From positions 8,650,931-8,714,930 of the forward strand of contig OY755047.1 of assembly GCA_963576565.1 (NCBI GenBank): a DNA stretch of 64,000 bases, read 5' to 3'. Positions within the stretch are counted from its first letter, which is position 1; each line of letters opens with the position of its first letter. Source of the stretch: Aspidapion aeneum. Its lineage: Eukaryota; Arthropoda; Insecta; Coleoptera; Brentidae. Shown in pieces: positions 42,345 to 54,560 of the stretch. The translations under genes and the position numbers were made by a program. Under the pieces are notes generated by a model that saw only the letters and a list, made by a program, of their open reading frames with translations, was not told the origin of the DNA and did no database searches.

Positions 42345-43575
42345 AAACCCATCATAGAAAGACAAGAAATTATTCCATCTCATCAATTTGGTTTTCGAGA
42401 CAAGCATTCCACGATAGATCAAGTACACAGAATAACTAATATAATAGAAAAAGCACTAGAGAGATATGAAGTTTGTTCTGCAGTCTTTCTAAATGTAGCA
42501 TAAGCATTTGACAAAGTGTGGCATAAAGGTCTTAATTTTAACCTAAAACTATTTCTGCAAAACAGGAAGACTCATACTCAAATTTAAGAGAAATTCAAGC
42601 AGTCGTGCCTCAGGGTAGTATACTAGGCCCTTATCGATACTTAATATTCACTTGCGATATCCCAAAGCCAGAAAATTGTGACTGAGCAACATTTGCCGAT
42701 GATACTGGTTTATTGACAGTAGAAAAATCTATTGAAAAATGCATAGAAAAACTTCAGGATATAGTCACCGAAGTTCACAGTTGGACCACAAAGTGGGGAA
42801 TAAAATTAGATGAAACCAAATCAATTCATGTTGATTTTACAAACAAAAATATAAATCACATACAAATAACAATTAACAACATTCCCGTACCATATTCAAA
42901 TCAGGCAAAATATCTCGGCATGACACTTGATGCTAAATTGCGCTGGAAAGCACATGTTAAGAAAGAAAAAGAAGAACTTGAGATAGGTACAGAAAAATGA
43001 ACTGGCTAATTGGAAGGAAATCCAATTTAACAATTGATAATAAGTTACTGCTTTATAGACAAATACTGAAACCAGTATGAACATATGGTATTCAACTATG
43101 GGGTTGTATTAAAGAGAGTAACATTCTAGTATTACAGAGATTTCAAAATAAAGTATTAAGAAACATTGTGAATGCACCTGGATCCGTTAGAAATAGTGAC
43201 CTTCATCGGGATCTAAAAATCGAAACTGTAGCAGAGACTATAAAAAAGTACGCAAGAAGCCATGAAGATAGACTCCATCGGCATGTGAATGTGGAAGCAA
43301 TTCAGCTTCTAGACAATACTATGCTAGTTCGAAGACTAAAAATAGTGAAGCCGGTTGAGCTAGTAAACTAAGTGAAATACATAAAACAAAATAATGCTAT
43401 AAACACAACACAATTGTGAGTTACAGACGAAACAAAGCGGAGAGAACTGTTGAGTGAACCCTAAGTTTAAATCTGACTTTTCTAGTAAATTAAGTTAATT
43501 GCTAATTAGTCTTACTGACTAGATTGTAATATAATAAACACAGTGTGTTTGACAAATAAAGAAAACTTTAAAAAA
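42345..43575 (+). mobile_element. Jockey-like LINE, copy 2 (decayed)
   Basis: This copy is the same family as at 35934 but starts further upstream: PSHQFGFRDKHSTIDQVHRI then TNIIEKALERYEVCSAVFLN. Later come EKSIEKCIEKLQDIVTEVHS and RDLKIETVAETIKKYARSHE. It has deletions (including the YSDILESYISDR part), frameshifts and stops. The 3' end is AGTGTGTTTGACAAATAAAG. The C-terminal 67 codons remain open. Confidence 0.88.
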
Positions 43576-43799
43576 CACGAAATTTAGCTGAATTATTCTA
43601 TTTTAATATGTAATACATACTGACTACTAAAAAAAAATCGTTAGAGATGTAACAGTCGTAAATACCTTTACGACAGGCAGTGATAACAGGATGGTCAGAA
43701 CAAAAATCTGCATTGATAGAAATTTTGAAATGAAAAGGAAAATTAACAATAAAGATGAACAACTTGACATAAATAAACACAAAATAAAGCTATATACAA

Positions 43800-45900
43800 A
43801 GAAATGCTAACAGAACAGCTAACCCAAAATCTAAGATGCGAAAATGAAAATATAGATAAAATAAATGATGAGGCTATGACCCAAGTAGGAAAAGATGTCG
43901 CACAAAAAGGTGAAAAGAGAGAAAATTATATATTAGAAGAGATAAAGAAACTCATGGAAAAAAAGGCGGAATCTGGAAAAAGAAGGAAATAGAATATCGA
44001 TAGAATACACAGAAATAAATAAAACTATAAGAAGAATGATTAAAGAAAATAAAAGAAAAAGCCAAGAAATAAAAGTTGAGAGAGTTATAGAAAAGAACAT
44101 GAATATGAAATATCTAAGACCGGTTTTAGGTAGATATGAAATAATTAAAATAAAGGATATGAACGGCATATAGACTAACGTTAAAGAGGATAATATAAAT
44201 ATCACACAACTATTCTATACAGAATTATACCATACAAAAAGGGAACCATCACGAGAAACCACGAAGAAACTTCAAACAAAAATAAAGAACATAAACTCAG
44301 AGCTACAACCTGAAATAAGCAAAACGGAAATAAAGAGAGCATTAAAGACAAAACAAAACCTGAAAAAGACGGAGTAACGGCAGAAATGCTCAAGTACGGT
44401 GGTAAAGCTGTAGTTAGTACCCTACATATTCTCCTGAATTAAATACTAAGAGATAAAATGATCCCAAACAACTGGAAAGAATTAATAACCATTATTCTAC
44501 ACAAGAAAGGCGATAGAGCAGACCTAAAAAACTATCGACCTATAACACTCCTCAATGTAATTTATAAGCTTTTCACGAAAATATTAACAGATAGACTAAC
44601 TACAAAATTTGACCAATATCAATCAAAAGAACAAGCAGACTTCAGAAAAGGTTCCAGTACAGTTGACCATGAAAATTCTAATAGAGCGAGCCAACGAATA
44701 CAACATACAACATTCCACTATATATATTGCGTTTATAGACTTTAAAAAAGCTTTCGATAACATTGACCACTGGGCAGTAGAAGCATCTTTAATTAATAGT
44801 CGAATAGATCACAGATTTATATATAGCGAAGTAACAACATCAATCAAAATCCACGAAGGAACCAAACCAATCCACATAAGAAGAAGTGTCAGAGGGTGAC
44901 ACAATATCCCCTAAACTATTTAACCAGGCTCTAGAAGATGTTTTTAAAAACTTAGATTGGGAAGAAATAGGCATAAAATTAAGCGGACAGTACTTGAACC
45001 ACCTAAGATATGCTGACGTATATATATTTTTTCAGATGCGGGGACCCTGAGAATTGGAATGGAAAAGCGCAAGGGCGTCAGGGGTAAAGGGGGGCCAGGC
45101 CAACACAGAGTACAGCGGCGCTCGCCATTAAATGGATTGTCGGGTGGCGGCGGCCGGGAGAGGTGGGGAAACCTCGCGAGGGGAATACCTGAACAGTGGT
45201 GACCCCACAAGTTTGATGGTTTACGTTTTTGTCTCTGTTTTGATCCTAGACTGGGAGATTTCTGTTCATTTTCCTTTTTTTATTCAGTCTATTATTGTAA
45301 AATAGTTGGACAGAGAAAATATTCGTCATTGGTCCTTCGAGCCGGATCAAATATCTGAGGATATACATCACTAATGACGGTAGTTTAGATAAAGAAATCA
45401 CACACAGAAATAACCAAGGAAGACAAGCAATTAATCAACTCAACAGTATTCTCTGGAATAAGGCCGTATCAAAACAAAACACACATATAGAAAAGTGTCA
45501 TCAGTTACGGTAGTGTAGTATGGCTCCTGAAAGAAAAAGCTCTCAAATCTCTTGAAGCCACTGAAATGGATTATTGGAGACGGGCTGTCGGAAAATCAAA
45601 ACTGGAAAGAGTGAGAAATGAAATAATTCGAGAAATTATGGATGTTAAACACAAAATAACGGAACACATACAAATTTTCCAACTTAGAAGGTACACGTAC
45701 AAAGAATGGCGGAAGACAGAATCCCAAAAAAAATGCTAAATGGGACACCACAGGGAAGAAGAAAGAGAGGAAGACACAGACTCAGTTGGAGAGAACGAAT
45801 AGACAGAGACATCAGAGATAGAGAAGTAGATGAGAATCTCTAGACCAACCAAGACCAATGGAGACCGGAAATCAGAAGACGACGGAGAACGGTATAGACT
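43800..45900 (+). mobile_element. LINE family 3, broken copy with a GC-rich insert
   Basis: The reading includes EEIKKLMEKKAESGKRRK in the linker, then MIPNNWKELITIILHKKGDR, ADLKNYRPITLLNVIYKLFT, SKEQADFRKGSSTVDH and YIAFIDFKKAFDNIDHWAV (RT fingers/palm), and LRYADV near 45005 (a degenerate YADD). After a foreign segment (about 45030-45345) it resumes with YITNDGSLDKEITHRNNQGR and ends with TGKKKERKTQTQLERTNRQR-like sequence near 45890. There are multiple frameshifts. NYRPI-LL-V-YKL and EQA-FR-G-ST-DH fit RTE-like or related insect LINEs. Confidence 0.75.
45030..45345. other. GC-rich insert in LINE family 3, possibly LTR-element leader
   Basis: It is G-rich on the plus strand (GGGTGGCGGCGGCCGGGAGA, AAACCTCGCGAGGGGAATAC) and contains TGAACAGTGGTGACCCCAC. 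TGGTGACCCC resembles the start of primer-binding regions of insect LTR elements, but no LTR pair is visible. The minus-strand 88-codon frame over it looks non-biological. Confidence 0.35.
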
Positions 45901-45939
45901 TGTATAGACAACTGGATCGGAAATCGAGGTTCAGTTGCC

Positions 45940-46110
45940 TGGCCTGCACGTTCGCCGAACCTTATGCCCCTTGATTTTTGTATTTGGGGATACTTAAAGG
46001 ATAAAGTTTATTCTACTAATAATACGATAGAGGAACTTGAGGCAGCCGTTGTTCAAGCCATAGAAGAAATTCCTGAACAAATGCGGTTAAAGATGCATGC
46101 ATGTCTCTAA
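45940..46110 (+). pseudogene. mariner/IS630-type transposase C-terminal fragment
   Basis: The frame from 45940 reads WPARSPNLMPLDFCIWGYLK, then DKVYSTNNTIEELEAAVVQA, then IEEIPEQMRLKMHACL and stop. WPARSPDL-PLDFF-WG-LK is the conserved block holding the third catalytic acid of Tc1/mariner DDE/D transposases. The first two acids are upstream and missing. TTGGGACACCCTGTA at 46766-46781 looks like the right terminus of this or a related element. Confidence 0.85.
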
Positions 46111-46773
46111 TTCATCGATGCAGGATTTGCATGAATAACAACAATTTTTAAACATTTGCTTATTTAATTCAATGCTTTGTTATCGGTTTTTAGTTTTATT
46201 TTAAATTAAATAATAAATGCAAACTTTTGTTTCAGAAATAAATGATATTGTATTGTTTCTTAGTCAGAGAAAAATTAAAAAATAAGGGCCTTAAAGATTA
46301 GTTTATAAAAGAAATAAATGGAAATGTTTTGAAAGGTAGTGACGTAGGTATGACAACAAACATAGCTACGGCATTTGTTTCACACCCAACTAAGTGAAAA
46401 ACTATTTTTTTAATAAATTCACATTTTCGTGGTTGAATAGCGCCTTTTATGCTCTATTTATTGAAGTATAAATCCAATATGGCGGTCATAAGAAATAACA
46501 AAGTTGGCTATGGTTTCAAAAAAACTAGAAGGCCTAGAAAAAAATTGTTAACGTCATTCAATTGGCCGTAGTTGCTAATACAAAACCACGAAATTTCATT
46601 AAATTTATTTACAAGATGGCGGCGATATTTCAATTTTTCAAAAAACACAATTTTTAGTTTTTACTCGGTATTTTAAAAACCCCTTAGAATAGCGCAACTT
46701 TTTTTTCATTTAAACAAACTCGTAAACTTTCCGTTTACGAAATCCCCATGTAGTTGCTTTTATTTGGGACACC

Positions 46774-46777
<4 letters not shown>

Positions 46778-46860
<83 letters not shown>

Positions 46861-46861
46861 A
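46778..46861. repeat. (AT)n microsatellite
   Basis: About 80 bp of almost pure TA dinucleotides, broken once near 46810 and once near 46855. It begins right at the ACACCCTGTA element end, as often happens where TA-targeting elements insert in TA runs. Confidence 0.95.
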
Positions 46862-47132
46862 CTTAAGACTGACTTAAAATAGGCAGAGAGATGCACATTA
46901 TAAATCGTGGTCATCTCCGCGTCTACTAGATCGCCCGACTATCGGTTTTACAGTGTTGCCAAGTCGCTTTCAGGTCACGCCTTGGAATTTCCTTGACTCG
47001 AAACTCTCTACTCGACGATTCGATTCTAATACCCGAGGTTTGCTTTACTTGTGGGTGGCATATAGATATGTACACTGCAATTGTACAAACAACCCTGCTT
47101 TTCGTGTCTCCATGACTATACAAAAAAAATTA

Positions 47133-47268
47133 CAATAAAACATCTCCTTGCGGACACCTCTATTAAGCGGACACTCCCTTTAGGCGGACAAATTTGTTAG
47201 AACCAAGCTTTTCCCTAACCAGGGAGTGTCCGCTTATTAGAGGTGTCCGCAAGGAGAGGTTTCACTGT
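47133..47268. mobile_element. Tigger-like MITE (GCGGACA family), 136 bp
   Basis: ATCTCCTTGCGGACACCTCT at the left matches, inverted, AGAGGTGTCCGCAAGGAGAG at the right, followed by GTTTCACTG. The left tip has decayed (CAATAAAACAT for CAGTGAAACCT). It is the shortest copy of the family here and a near-palindrome. Confidence 0.8.
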
Positions 47269-47496
47269 GTTCTAAATAACGTAACTGATAATGAGAGTTG
47301 TAACCTAGCCTAACAGTTTACTAAAACTAATTTGAACTCTGCAGGTGCACAAGTTGCTGATAAATATTGTTTTGCCTAGGGTATCTAACCAGGAATCCCA
47401 GTATAGTGCAAGTGCTATTCTTGAACAAATTATAGATAAGGTAACGGATAAGAAGCACTGTAACCTAACCTAACACAAATTCTAAGGTAACTTAAT

Positions 47497-48802
47497 AGGG
47501 TATTTGACAAATTTTAGAAAAAAGTTTAGAATGATACATAAATTCCTAATTTACTATGCAAAATTGTTAAAATAGTATATTTTATCATGGAACACATTTA
47601 AAATCAAGTTTTCTAATGTCCAATTTGAATTTGCCGCTAAAACGCTCATTTCTAGCATGGCGTTGCAATGACGTCACAGCGCAGTAAACTCGCGGACAGA
47701 TACACGGCACTCAAGTGTTTATTTGTTTTTGTGCCTACAGCAGTAAAATAACGGAAAAGGTGGCTAGAACTTGTTCGAAGAGACTCAAGAGCCTTATCTA
47801 ATACATCTTCACTTTACATTTGTGAAGATCACTTTGATGTGAATATTTTCTATTAATTTTTCTCACATTGTCTATAATATATATAACTCTTTCGTAAGTG
47901 ACGATGAAATTTTTGAGGTTATGTTTATTACAAGGGGTGAACAACTATAATAGGCAGAAAAGGTGTACACATTTTTAGGCGGTGCTAGGCAGTTATTAGG
48001 CAGGACTAGGGAGTACCTCTAAATGCAGGATTAGGCAGTGCACATGCAGGCTAAATGTAGGACTGAGCAGTGCATATGCAAGACTAGGCAGTGCATAGGC
48101 AGGACTAGGTAGTACCTACGCAGGACTATGCAGTGTAACCTATGCAATACTTCAAGTATTGCTGGTCGTTGTATACTTTTTGCCTACCTGTCCCTCCGTC
48201 GGTTTATTACATGATTTTTATTATTGTTTTTTTCAGATATTGAATTTATTGTAAGTGGCATATTAAACAAAAAAGCAAAACATATAACAACCTCAAAATC
48301 TAAATGAGTAAAAGTAGGCGAAGAATATCGTAAAAAAACGTTCAATTATATACAAAACAACTCATCGAATACTTACAACATTTTAACGTTTCTAAATTCC
48401 GCAGAACAGAAATCACTATTGTTGGCAAAGAAGCCTGCCATCATAAAGGAATTCAGCATTGGCAAGTTGGAGCTATTATAAGCAAAACACAAAATAAAAT
48501 CTAATTTAGGACGATAATTCCCATTCTAAACCAAAGCAAACATTACCATCCATAAGAAAATAACACAGAAAATAGGTTCGTTCGAGGCGTTTACTGTTTT
48601 GTGACGTCACTTGCAGCTGATTGGTAGACCGCCTGTTTTGAATCACGTGGCTAATTGTTTTAATTCAATGAATTTATTTCATGAAAAGAACTATGAATTT
48701 GATAAAAAATTAAGCAAAAAAGTTTGTTTTTAGCATTCCCAAGACCTAAAGAGATATCTAAAAATAAATATATATTTATTTTTTACTACTGTGAAACATC
48801 CT
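47497..48802 (+). mobile_element. THAP-bearing DNA transposon remnant
   Basis: The ends AGGGTATTTGACA and (inverted) AGGATGTTTCACA lie at a TTAA in the host repeat. Subterminal inverted copies of TGACGTCACA(N4)CAGTAAAC are at 47671-47693 and 48591-48612. Near 47755-47850 the frame RKRWLELVRRDSRALSNTSS then LYICEDHFDVNIF matches the second half of a THAP zinc finger (W, then C-x2-H followed by F), preceded by a splice-acceptor-like TTTTTGTGCCTACAG. A further frame, NTYNILTFLNSAEQKSLLLA then KKPAIIKEFS, follows at 48340. AGGG ends with TTAA fit Kolobok, but P-like elements also carry THAP domains. Confidence 0.6.
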
Positions 48803-48949
48803 ATTCTGGAAGTGCACAAGTGGGGGAAGTATGTTGTTTTGCCTAGGGTATCTATCCATATCTATCCAGTATTATACCAGTATCGTGCTATTATTAAACA
48901 TATTAGAGATAAGGTAACTGATAATGAGTGATCTAAGCTAACCTAACAC

Positions 48950-50159
48950 CATTGGCGTAGCTAGGGGGGGCCAGGGGGGGCCAGGGGGGCCTGCCCCCCC
49001 CCCCTGAAGTCCCTCAGGCCCCCCCCTAAGATATTTTAGGCCTCCCCTACCGACTAGTAGTAAAAGAACATGACGCTGAAAATACATACTTTTCTATTAT
49101 TATTCGGGAAATATTCAAATAAAATAGGTGCATTAAAATTTAAAATCATTCAGATAATGTTTACATTTCAGGAAAAAGCCCTTGTCTTGCGGAATTAGGC
49201 TTTTTCTCTTTAAATTATCGGTAACTTTTCTGCACTTATGCAATTTCCCGAAAATATTTTTTAAATTTAAACATAATTATGCATATTGAATATTTCATAC
49301 ATATTGGCGACATCTTGTAAAATATTATAGAAGTGTAAGTTAAATTTCGCATTTAATAAAGACAGCGACCTTTGCCCCTCTGTTTCCGAAATCGGGTTGT
49401 AGATGTCATAAGGTTATAAAAGACCTTTTTAAACTGTTTTTCTAAAATAAATATAATAATCTTTTTAGTTTTTTTGAGGTTAGCGTTTAGTGTCTTATGA
49501 AAATTTTCCGATTTTGGTGACAATTTCATAACCATTTTCATATTAAGCTTTCCCACGTTGTTAAATGGAATAAATTCGTCGAGCAATACCGGGAAATTTT
49601 TAATATTAATACTTCTACTCTAAGAGCAGAAATGACCGTTTTAAAGAATTGTATTTTTCGGTTAAATCAAACTGTTGGTCATGATTCTATCAAACAACAT
49701 ATAGCAGAAAACACCTATCCAAACCTCTACCAACTTTTTAAAGTTGCGAGTATTCTTCCAATTTCAAGTGCAACTTGCGAGAGGTCTTTTTCTGCCATGA
49801 GGAGAGTTTTTAATTGGCTTAGAACAACTATGATTCAAGAGAGACACTCAGGTTTGTCATTGTTATTCATAGAAAAAGATGTTGAGGTCGACTTAGACAG
49901 TGTGGTAGACGCTTTCAGTCAGCGACGTAGAAAACTTTCTTTGTAGAATTGCTGAATTACATACTTCCTGTGTATACATATAAATAAGTTGGTAAATGTA
50001 TTATTAAATTTGTTATATTAAAATATTAGAACATTTAATGCGCGTATTTTTTTATTCATTGCACACTTTGCACGACTCTTTAAAACCTATGTTTGCTTTT
50101 TGTTCAAGAAAGACCGGGGCCACGCCCCCCCCTGAAAAGCAAGGCTAGCTACGCCAATG
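48950..50159 (+). mobile_element. hAT element, internally reduced, perfect 8-bp TSD
   Basis: The TIRs CATTGGCGTAGCTAG and CTAGCTACGCCAATG are exact inverses. The flanks CCTAACAC (48942-48949 and 50160-50167) are an exact 8-bp duplication. G/C runs sit just inside both ends. It carries the C-terminal transposase segment described separately. The N-terminal BED finger and catalytic core are not recognisable, so this is a deletion derivative. Confidence 0.93.
49632..49946 (+). pseudogene. hAT transposase C-terminal dimerisation domain
   Basis: The 104-codon frame contains YQLFKVASILPISSATCERS then FSAMRRVFNWLRTTMIQERH and SGLSLLFIEKD. LPxSSAxxERxFSAMxRIKxxLRxxMxxERLxxLxLL is the hATC signature, needed for multimerisation, and the E of CERSF corresponds to the last catalytic acid region. 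The initiator ATG is incidental, since the true protein began far upstream and that part is lost. Confidence 0.92.
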
Positions 50160-50276
50160 CCTAACACTCATTATAAGTTAACTTAATTCTGGAAATGCAG
50201 AAGTGGGTGATGGATGTTGTTTTGCCTAGGCAATCTATCCAGTAAACCGGAGTAGGTATTTAAAGTGTGTAGCAGG

Positions 50277-53200
50277 CGCATTTACCGAAGTGTGATGGAG
50301 CTTTTCGAGATTTAGCGGTTTAATCGGACGGATTATGTTGAGGTTAAGGAGGTTTCGACGTCTTGACCTTAAAACATTTGTCACTTCTTTACTAATATTA
50401 TCTTTGATTTCTTTGAATTAAGTTTCAATCATTATGTATAACTTTACGCATTATGAATTAGAGATATGCATTAAGAATTAACGATGCCTGCCTTTAGTTT
50501 AGTCCATCCTTCTTTCCTCTTAGCATCTTATTTTTAATATACTTGTTTCTGATTCTACAGTCGAACCTCTATAACTCGAACCTGAAGGGACAACCAAAAC
50601 AGTTCGAGTTATGGACAGTTCGAGTTATAGAAACTCGAGTTACAAAGGTTAAAATACATATAAAAAGTGCAGGGACGACTTGATAGGTTCGAGTTATAGA
50701 GGGGTTCGAGTTATAGAGGTTCGAGTTAGAGAGGTTCCACTGTAATTGCATTTAATCGTTTTCATTATAATAGAATGGATGTACCAACATTAAATGTTCC
50801 GACAACGGTACACAATTTAGAGTCTTCATATAAACAATCAAGCAATTTGATAATCAACAGTACACTGGTCTATTTTTTAAGTGATGAATAACAGATTGAA
50901 TTTTCATAAATATCTTTATTTTGATGAGATGCTCAACTTTTCCCTTTGTGAAAATTCTTGAAAGTAGTGGTTTAATCGGACGGATTATGTTAAGGTTAAG
51001 GAGGTTTCGACGTCTTGACCTTAAAACATTTGTCACTTCTTTACTAATATTATCTTTGATTTCCTTAAATTAAGTTTCAATTTTTATGTGTAACTTTACG
51101 CATTATGAATTAGAAATATGCATTAAGAATTAACGATACCTGCCTTTAATTTAGTCCATCCTTCTTTCCTCTTAGCATCTTATTTTTAATATACTTGTTG
51201 CTGATTCTAATTGCATTTAATCGTTTTCATTTTAATAGAATGGATGTACCAACATCAAATGTTCCGACAACGGTACACAATTTAGGATCTTCATTATATA
51301 AATGATCAAGCAATTAATAGTCAACAGTACATCGGCCCATTTTTTTGGTAATAAGGCACAGGCTCAGGCTTACTTTCTGTAAATGGCTTCAGTTTGGTGA
51401 GATGCCCGCGTTTTCCTCTTCAAAAATTCTTGAAAGTGATTTCCAACCGAGTGCGCTGAAGTTAAGTATCAATTTTATGGCTGTAAACAATTCATTAAAT
51501 AGTTACCATTATTTTCATTATTATTATGTTGAGGCTAAGGAAGTTTCGACGTCTTGACCTTAAAACATTTGTCACTTCTTTACTAATATTATCTTTAATT
51601 TCCTTGAATTAAGTTTCAATCCTTATGTATAACTTTACGCATTATGAATTAGAGATATGCATTAAGAATTAACGATACCTGCCGTTAATTTAGTCCATCC
51701 TTCTTTCCTCTTGGCATCTTATTTTTAATATACTTGTTTCTGATTCTAATTGCATTTAATCGTTTTCATTTTAATAGAATGGATCTACCAACATCAAATA
51801 TTCCGACAACGGTACACAATTTAGAGTCTTCATATAAAGAATCAAGCAATTTGATAATCAACAGTACACCGGTCTATTTTTTAAGTGATAAATAACTGCT
51901 TGAATTTTCATAAATATCTTTATTTTGATGAGATGCTCAACTTTTCCCTTTGTGAAAATTCTTGAAAGTAGTGGTTTAATCGGACGGATTATGTTGAGGT
52001 TAAGGAGGTTTCGACGTCTTGACCTTAAAACATTTGTCACTTTTTTACTAATATTATCTTTAATTTCCTTGAATTAAGTTTCAATCCTTATGTGTAACTT
52101 TACGCATTATGAATTAGAGATATGCATTAAGAATTAACGATACCTGCCTTTAATTTAGTCCATCCTTCTTTCCTCTTAGCATCTTATTTTTAATATACTT
52201 GTTTCTGATACTAATTGCATTGAACCGTTTTCACTTTAATAGAATGGATCTACCAACATCAAATGTTCCGACAACGGTACGCAATTTAGGGTCTTCATTA
52301 TATAAATGATCAAGCAATTAATAGTCAACAGTACATCGGCCCATTTTTTTGGTAATAAGTCACAGGCTCAGGCTTACTTTCTGTAAATGGCTTCAGTTTG
52401 GTGAGTTGCCCACGTTTTCCTCTTCGAAAATTCTTGAAAGTGATTTCGAACCGAGTGCGCTGGAGTTAAGTATCAATTTTGTGGCTGTAAACAATTCATT
52501 AAATAGTTACCATTATTTTCATTATTATTATGTTGAGGCTAAGGAGGTTTCGACGTCTTGACCTTAAAACATTTGTCACTTCTTTACTAATATTATCTTT
52601 AATTTCCTTGAATTAAGTTTCAATCATTATGTATAACTTTACGCATTATGAATTAGAGATATGCATTAAGAATTAACGATACCTGCCTTTATATTAGTCC
52701 ATCCTTCTTTCCTCTTAGCATCTTATTTTTAATATACTTGTTTCTGATTCTAATGCATTTAATCGTTTTCATTTTAATAGAATGGATCTACCAACATCAA
52801 ATATTCCGACAACGGTACACAATTTAGGGTCTTCATTATATAAATGATCAAGCAATTAATAGTCAACACTACATCAGCCTATTTTTTTGATGATAAGTCA
52901 CAGGCTCAGGCTTACTTTCTGTAAATGGCTTCAATTTGGTGAGATGCCCGCGTTTTCCTCTTCAAAAATTCTTGAAAGTGATTTCCAACCGAGTGCGCTG
53001 GAGTTAAGTATCAATTTTATGGCTGTAAACAATTCATTAAATAGTTACCATTATTTTCATTATTATTATGTTGAGGCTAAGGAGGTTTTGACGTCTTGAC
53101 CTTAAAACATTTGTCACTTCTTTACTAATATTATCTTTGATTTCCTTGAATTAAGTTTTAATCCTTATGTATAACTTTACGCATTATGAATTAGAGATAT

Positions 53201-54560
53201 GCATTAAGAATTAACGATACCTGCCTTTAGTTTAGTCCATCCTTCTTTCCTCTTAGCATCTTATTTTTAATATACTTGTTGCTGATTCTAATTGCATTTA
53301 ATCGTTTTCATTTTAATAGAATGGATGTACCAACATTAAATATTCCGACAACGGTACACAATTTAGAGTCTTCATATAAACAATCAAGCAATTTGATAAT
53401 CAACAGTACACCGGCCTATGTTTTAGGTGATGAGTAACAGATTGAATTTTCATAAATATCTTTATTTTGATGAGAGGCTCAACTTTTTACTTTGTGAAAA
53501 TTCTTGAAAGTAGTGGTTTAATCGGACGGATTATGTTGAGGTTAAGGAGGTTTCGACGTCTTGACCTTAAAACATTTGTCACTTCTTTACTAATATTATT
53601 TTTGATTTCCTTGAATTAAGTTTCAATCCTTATGTGTAACTTTACGCATTATGAATTAGAGATATGCATTAAGAATTAACGATACCTGCCTTTAGTTTAG
53701 TCCATCCTTCTTTCCTCTTAGCATCTTATTTTTAAATACACTTGTTTCTGATTCTAATTGCATTGAACCGTTTTCACTGTAATAAAATGGATCTACCAAC
53801 ATCAAATGTTCCGACAACGGTACGCAATTTAGGGTCTTCATTATATAAATGATCAAGCAATTAATAGTCAACAGTACATCGGCCCATTTTTTTGGTGATA
53901 AGTCACAGGCTCAGGCTTACTTTCTGTAAATGGCTTCAGTTCGGTGAGATGCCCGCGTTTTCCTCTTCAAAAATTCTTGAAAGTGATTTCCAACCGAGTG
54001 CGCTGGGGTTAAGTATCAATTTTATGGCTGTAAACAATTCATTAAATAGTTACCATTATTTTCATTATTATTATGTTGAGGCTAAGGAGGTTTCGACGTA
54101 TTGACCTTAAAACATTTGTCACTTCTTTACTAATATTATCTTTAATTTCCTTGAATTAAGTTTCAATCATTATGTATAACTTTACGCATTATGAATTAGA
54201 GATATGCATTAAGAATTAACGATACCTGCCTTTAGTTTAGTCCATCCTTCTTTCCTCTTAGCATCTTATTTTTAGTATACTTGTTTCTGATTCTAATTGC
54301 ATTTAATCGTTTTCATTTTAATAGAATGGATGTACCAACATCAAATGTTCCGACAACGGTACACAATTTAGGATCTTCACATATAAGCGATCAAGCAGTT
54401 GATAGTCAACAGTACACCGGCCTATTTTTTTGGTGATAAGTCACAGGCTCTGACTTAATTTTTGTAAATGGCTTAATTTTTCTGAAACGCCAACAGTTTC
54501 CTCTGCAAAAATTCTTGAAATTAATTGGCGATAATTGTCAATTAATTAAATAGGTGCAAT
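50277..54560. repeat. satellite array of two unit types, 466 bp (A) and 539 bp (B)
   Basis: The landmark GACGTCTTGACCTTAAAACA occurs at about 50358, 51010, 51549, 52016, 52555, 53093 and 53559, with a mutated form at 54097. After subtracting a 187-bp MITE insertion from the first interval the spacings are 465, 539, 467, 539, 538, 466 and 538, so the order is A-B-A-B-B-A-B. Type B adds CAGGCTCAGGCTTACTTTCT and TTCCAACCGAGTGCGCTG. Type A instead has TTATTTTGATGAGATGCTCA and TTTAATCGGACGGATTATGT. Identity between units is very high. The repeated 60-70-codon frames are by-products. Confidence 0.93.
50558..50742. mobile_element. Tigger-like MITE (CAGTCGAACCTCT family) in the first satellite unit
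   Basis: It is 185 bp, flanked by TA. Other satellite units read GATTCTAATTGC at this point, giving the empty site. It is inverted relative to the 18056 copy and of the same length. Confidence 0.93.

Larger units (their letters stand above)
47275..50276. repeat. three-unit ~200-bp tandem repeat split by two DNA transposons
   Basis: Units at about 47275-47496, 48803-48949 and 50160-50276 share GTAACTGATAATGAG, TAACCTAACAC, ACTTAATTCTGGAARTGCA and TTGTTTTGCCTAGGGTATCT. The first and second are separated by a THAP-bearing element, and the second and third by an hAT element. Each insertion point can be read from the uninterrupted unit. Confidence 0.8.

Noticed and set aside
44944..45210. Pro/Leu-rich 88-codon minus-strand frame
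   Set aside because: Lies on the GC-rich insert, no homology features, and ends in antisense LINE sequence.
47450..47480. Telomere-like CCTAACCTAAC
   Set aside because: Only two imperfect units, and they are part of a longer unrelated tandem repeat; insect telomeric repeat would be TTAGG arrays.
50569..54104. Repeated 60-70-codon frames in the satellite
   Set aside because: Same frame recurs only because the DNA unit recurs; substitutions and starts do not look protein-constrained.
50277..54560. CRISPR-like array
   Set aside because: Units are 466-539 bp with no short repeat/unique spacer layout, in a eukaryotic genome; it is satellite DNA.
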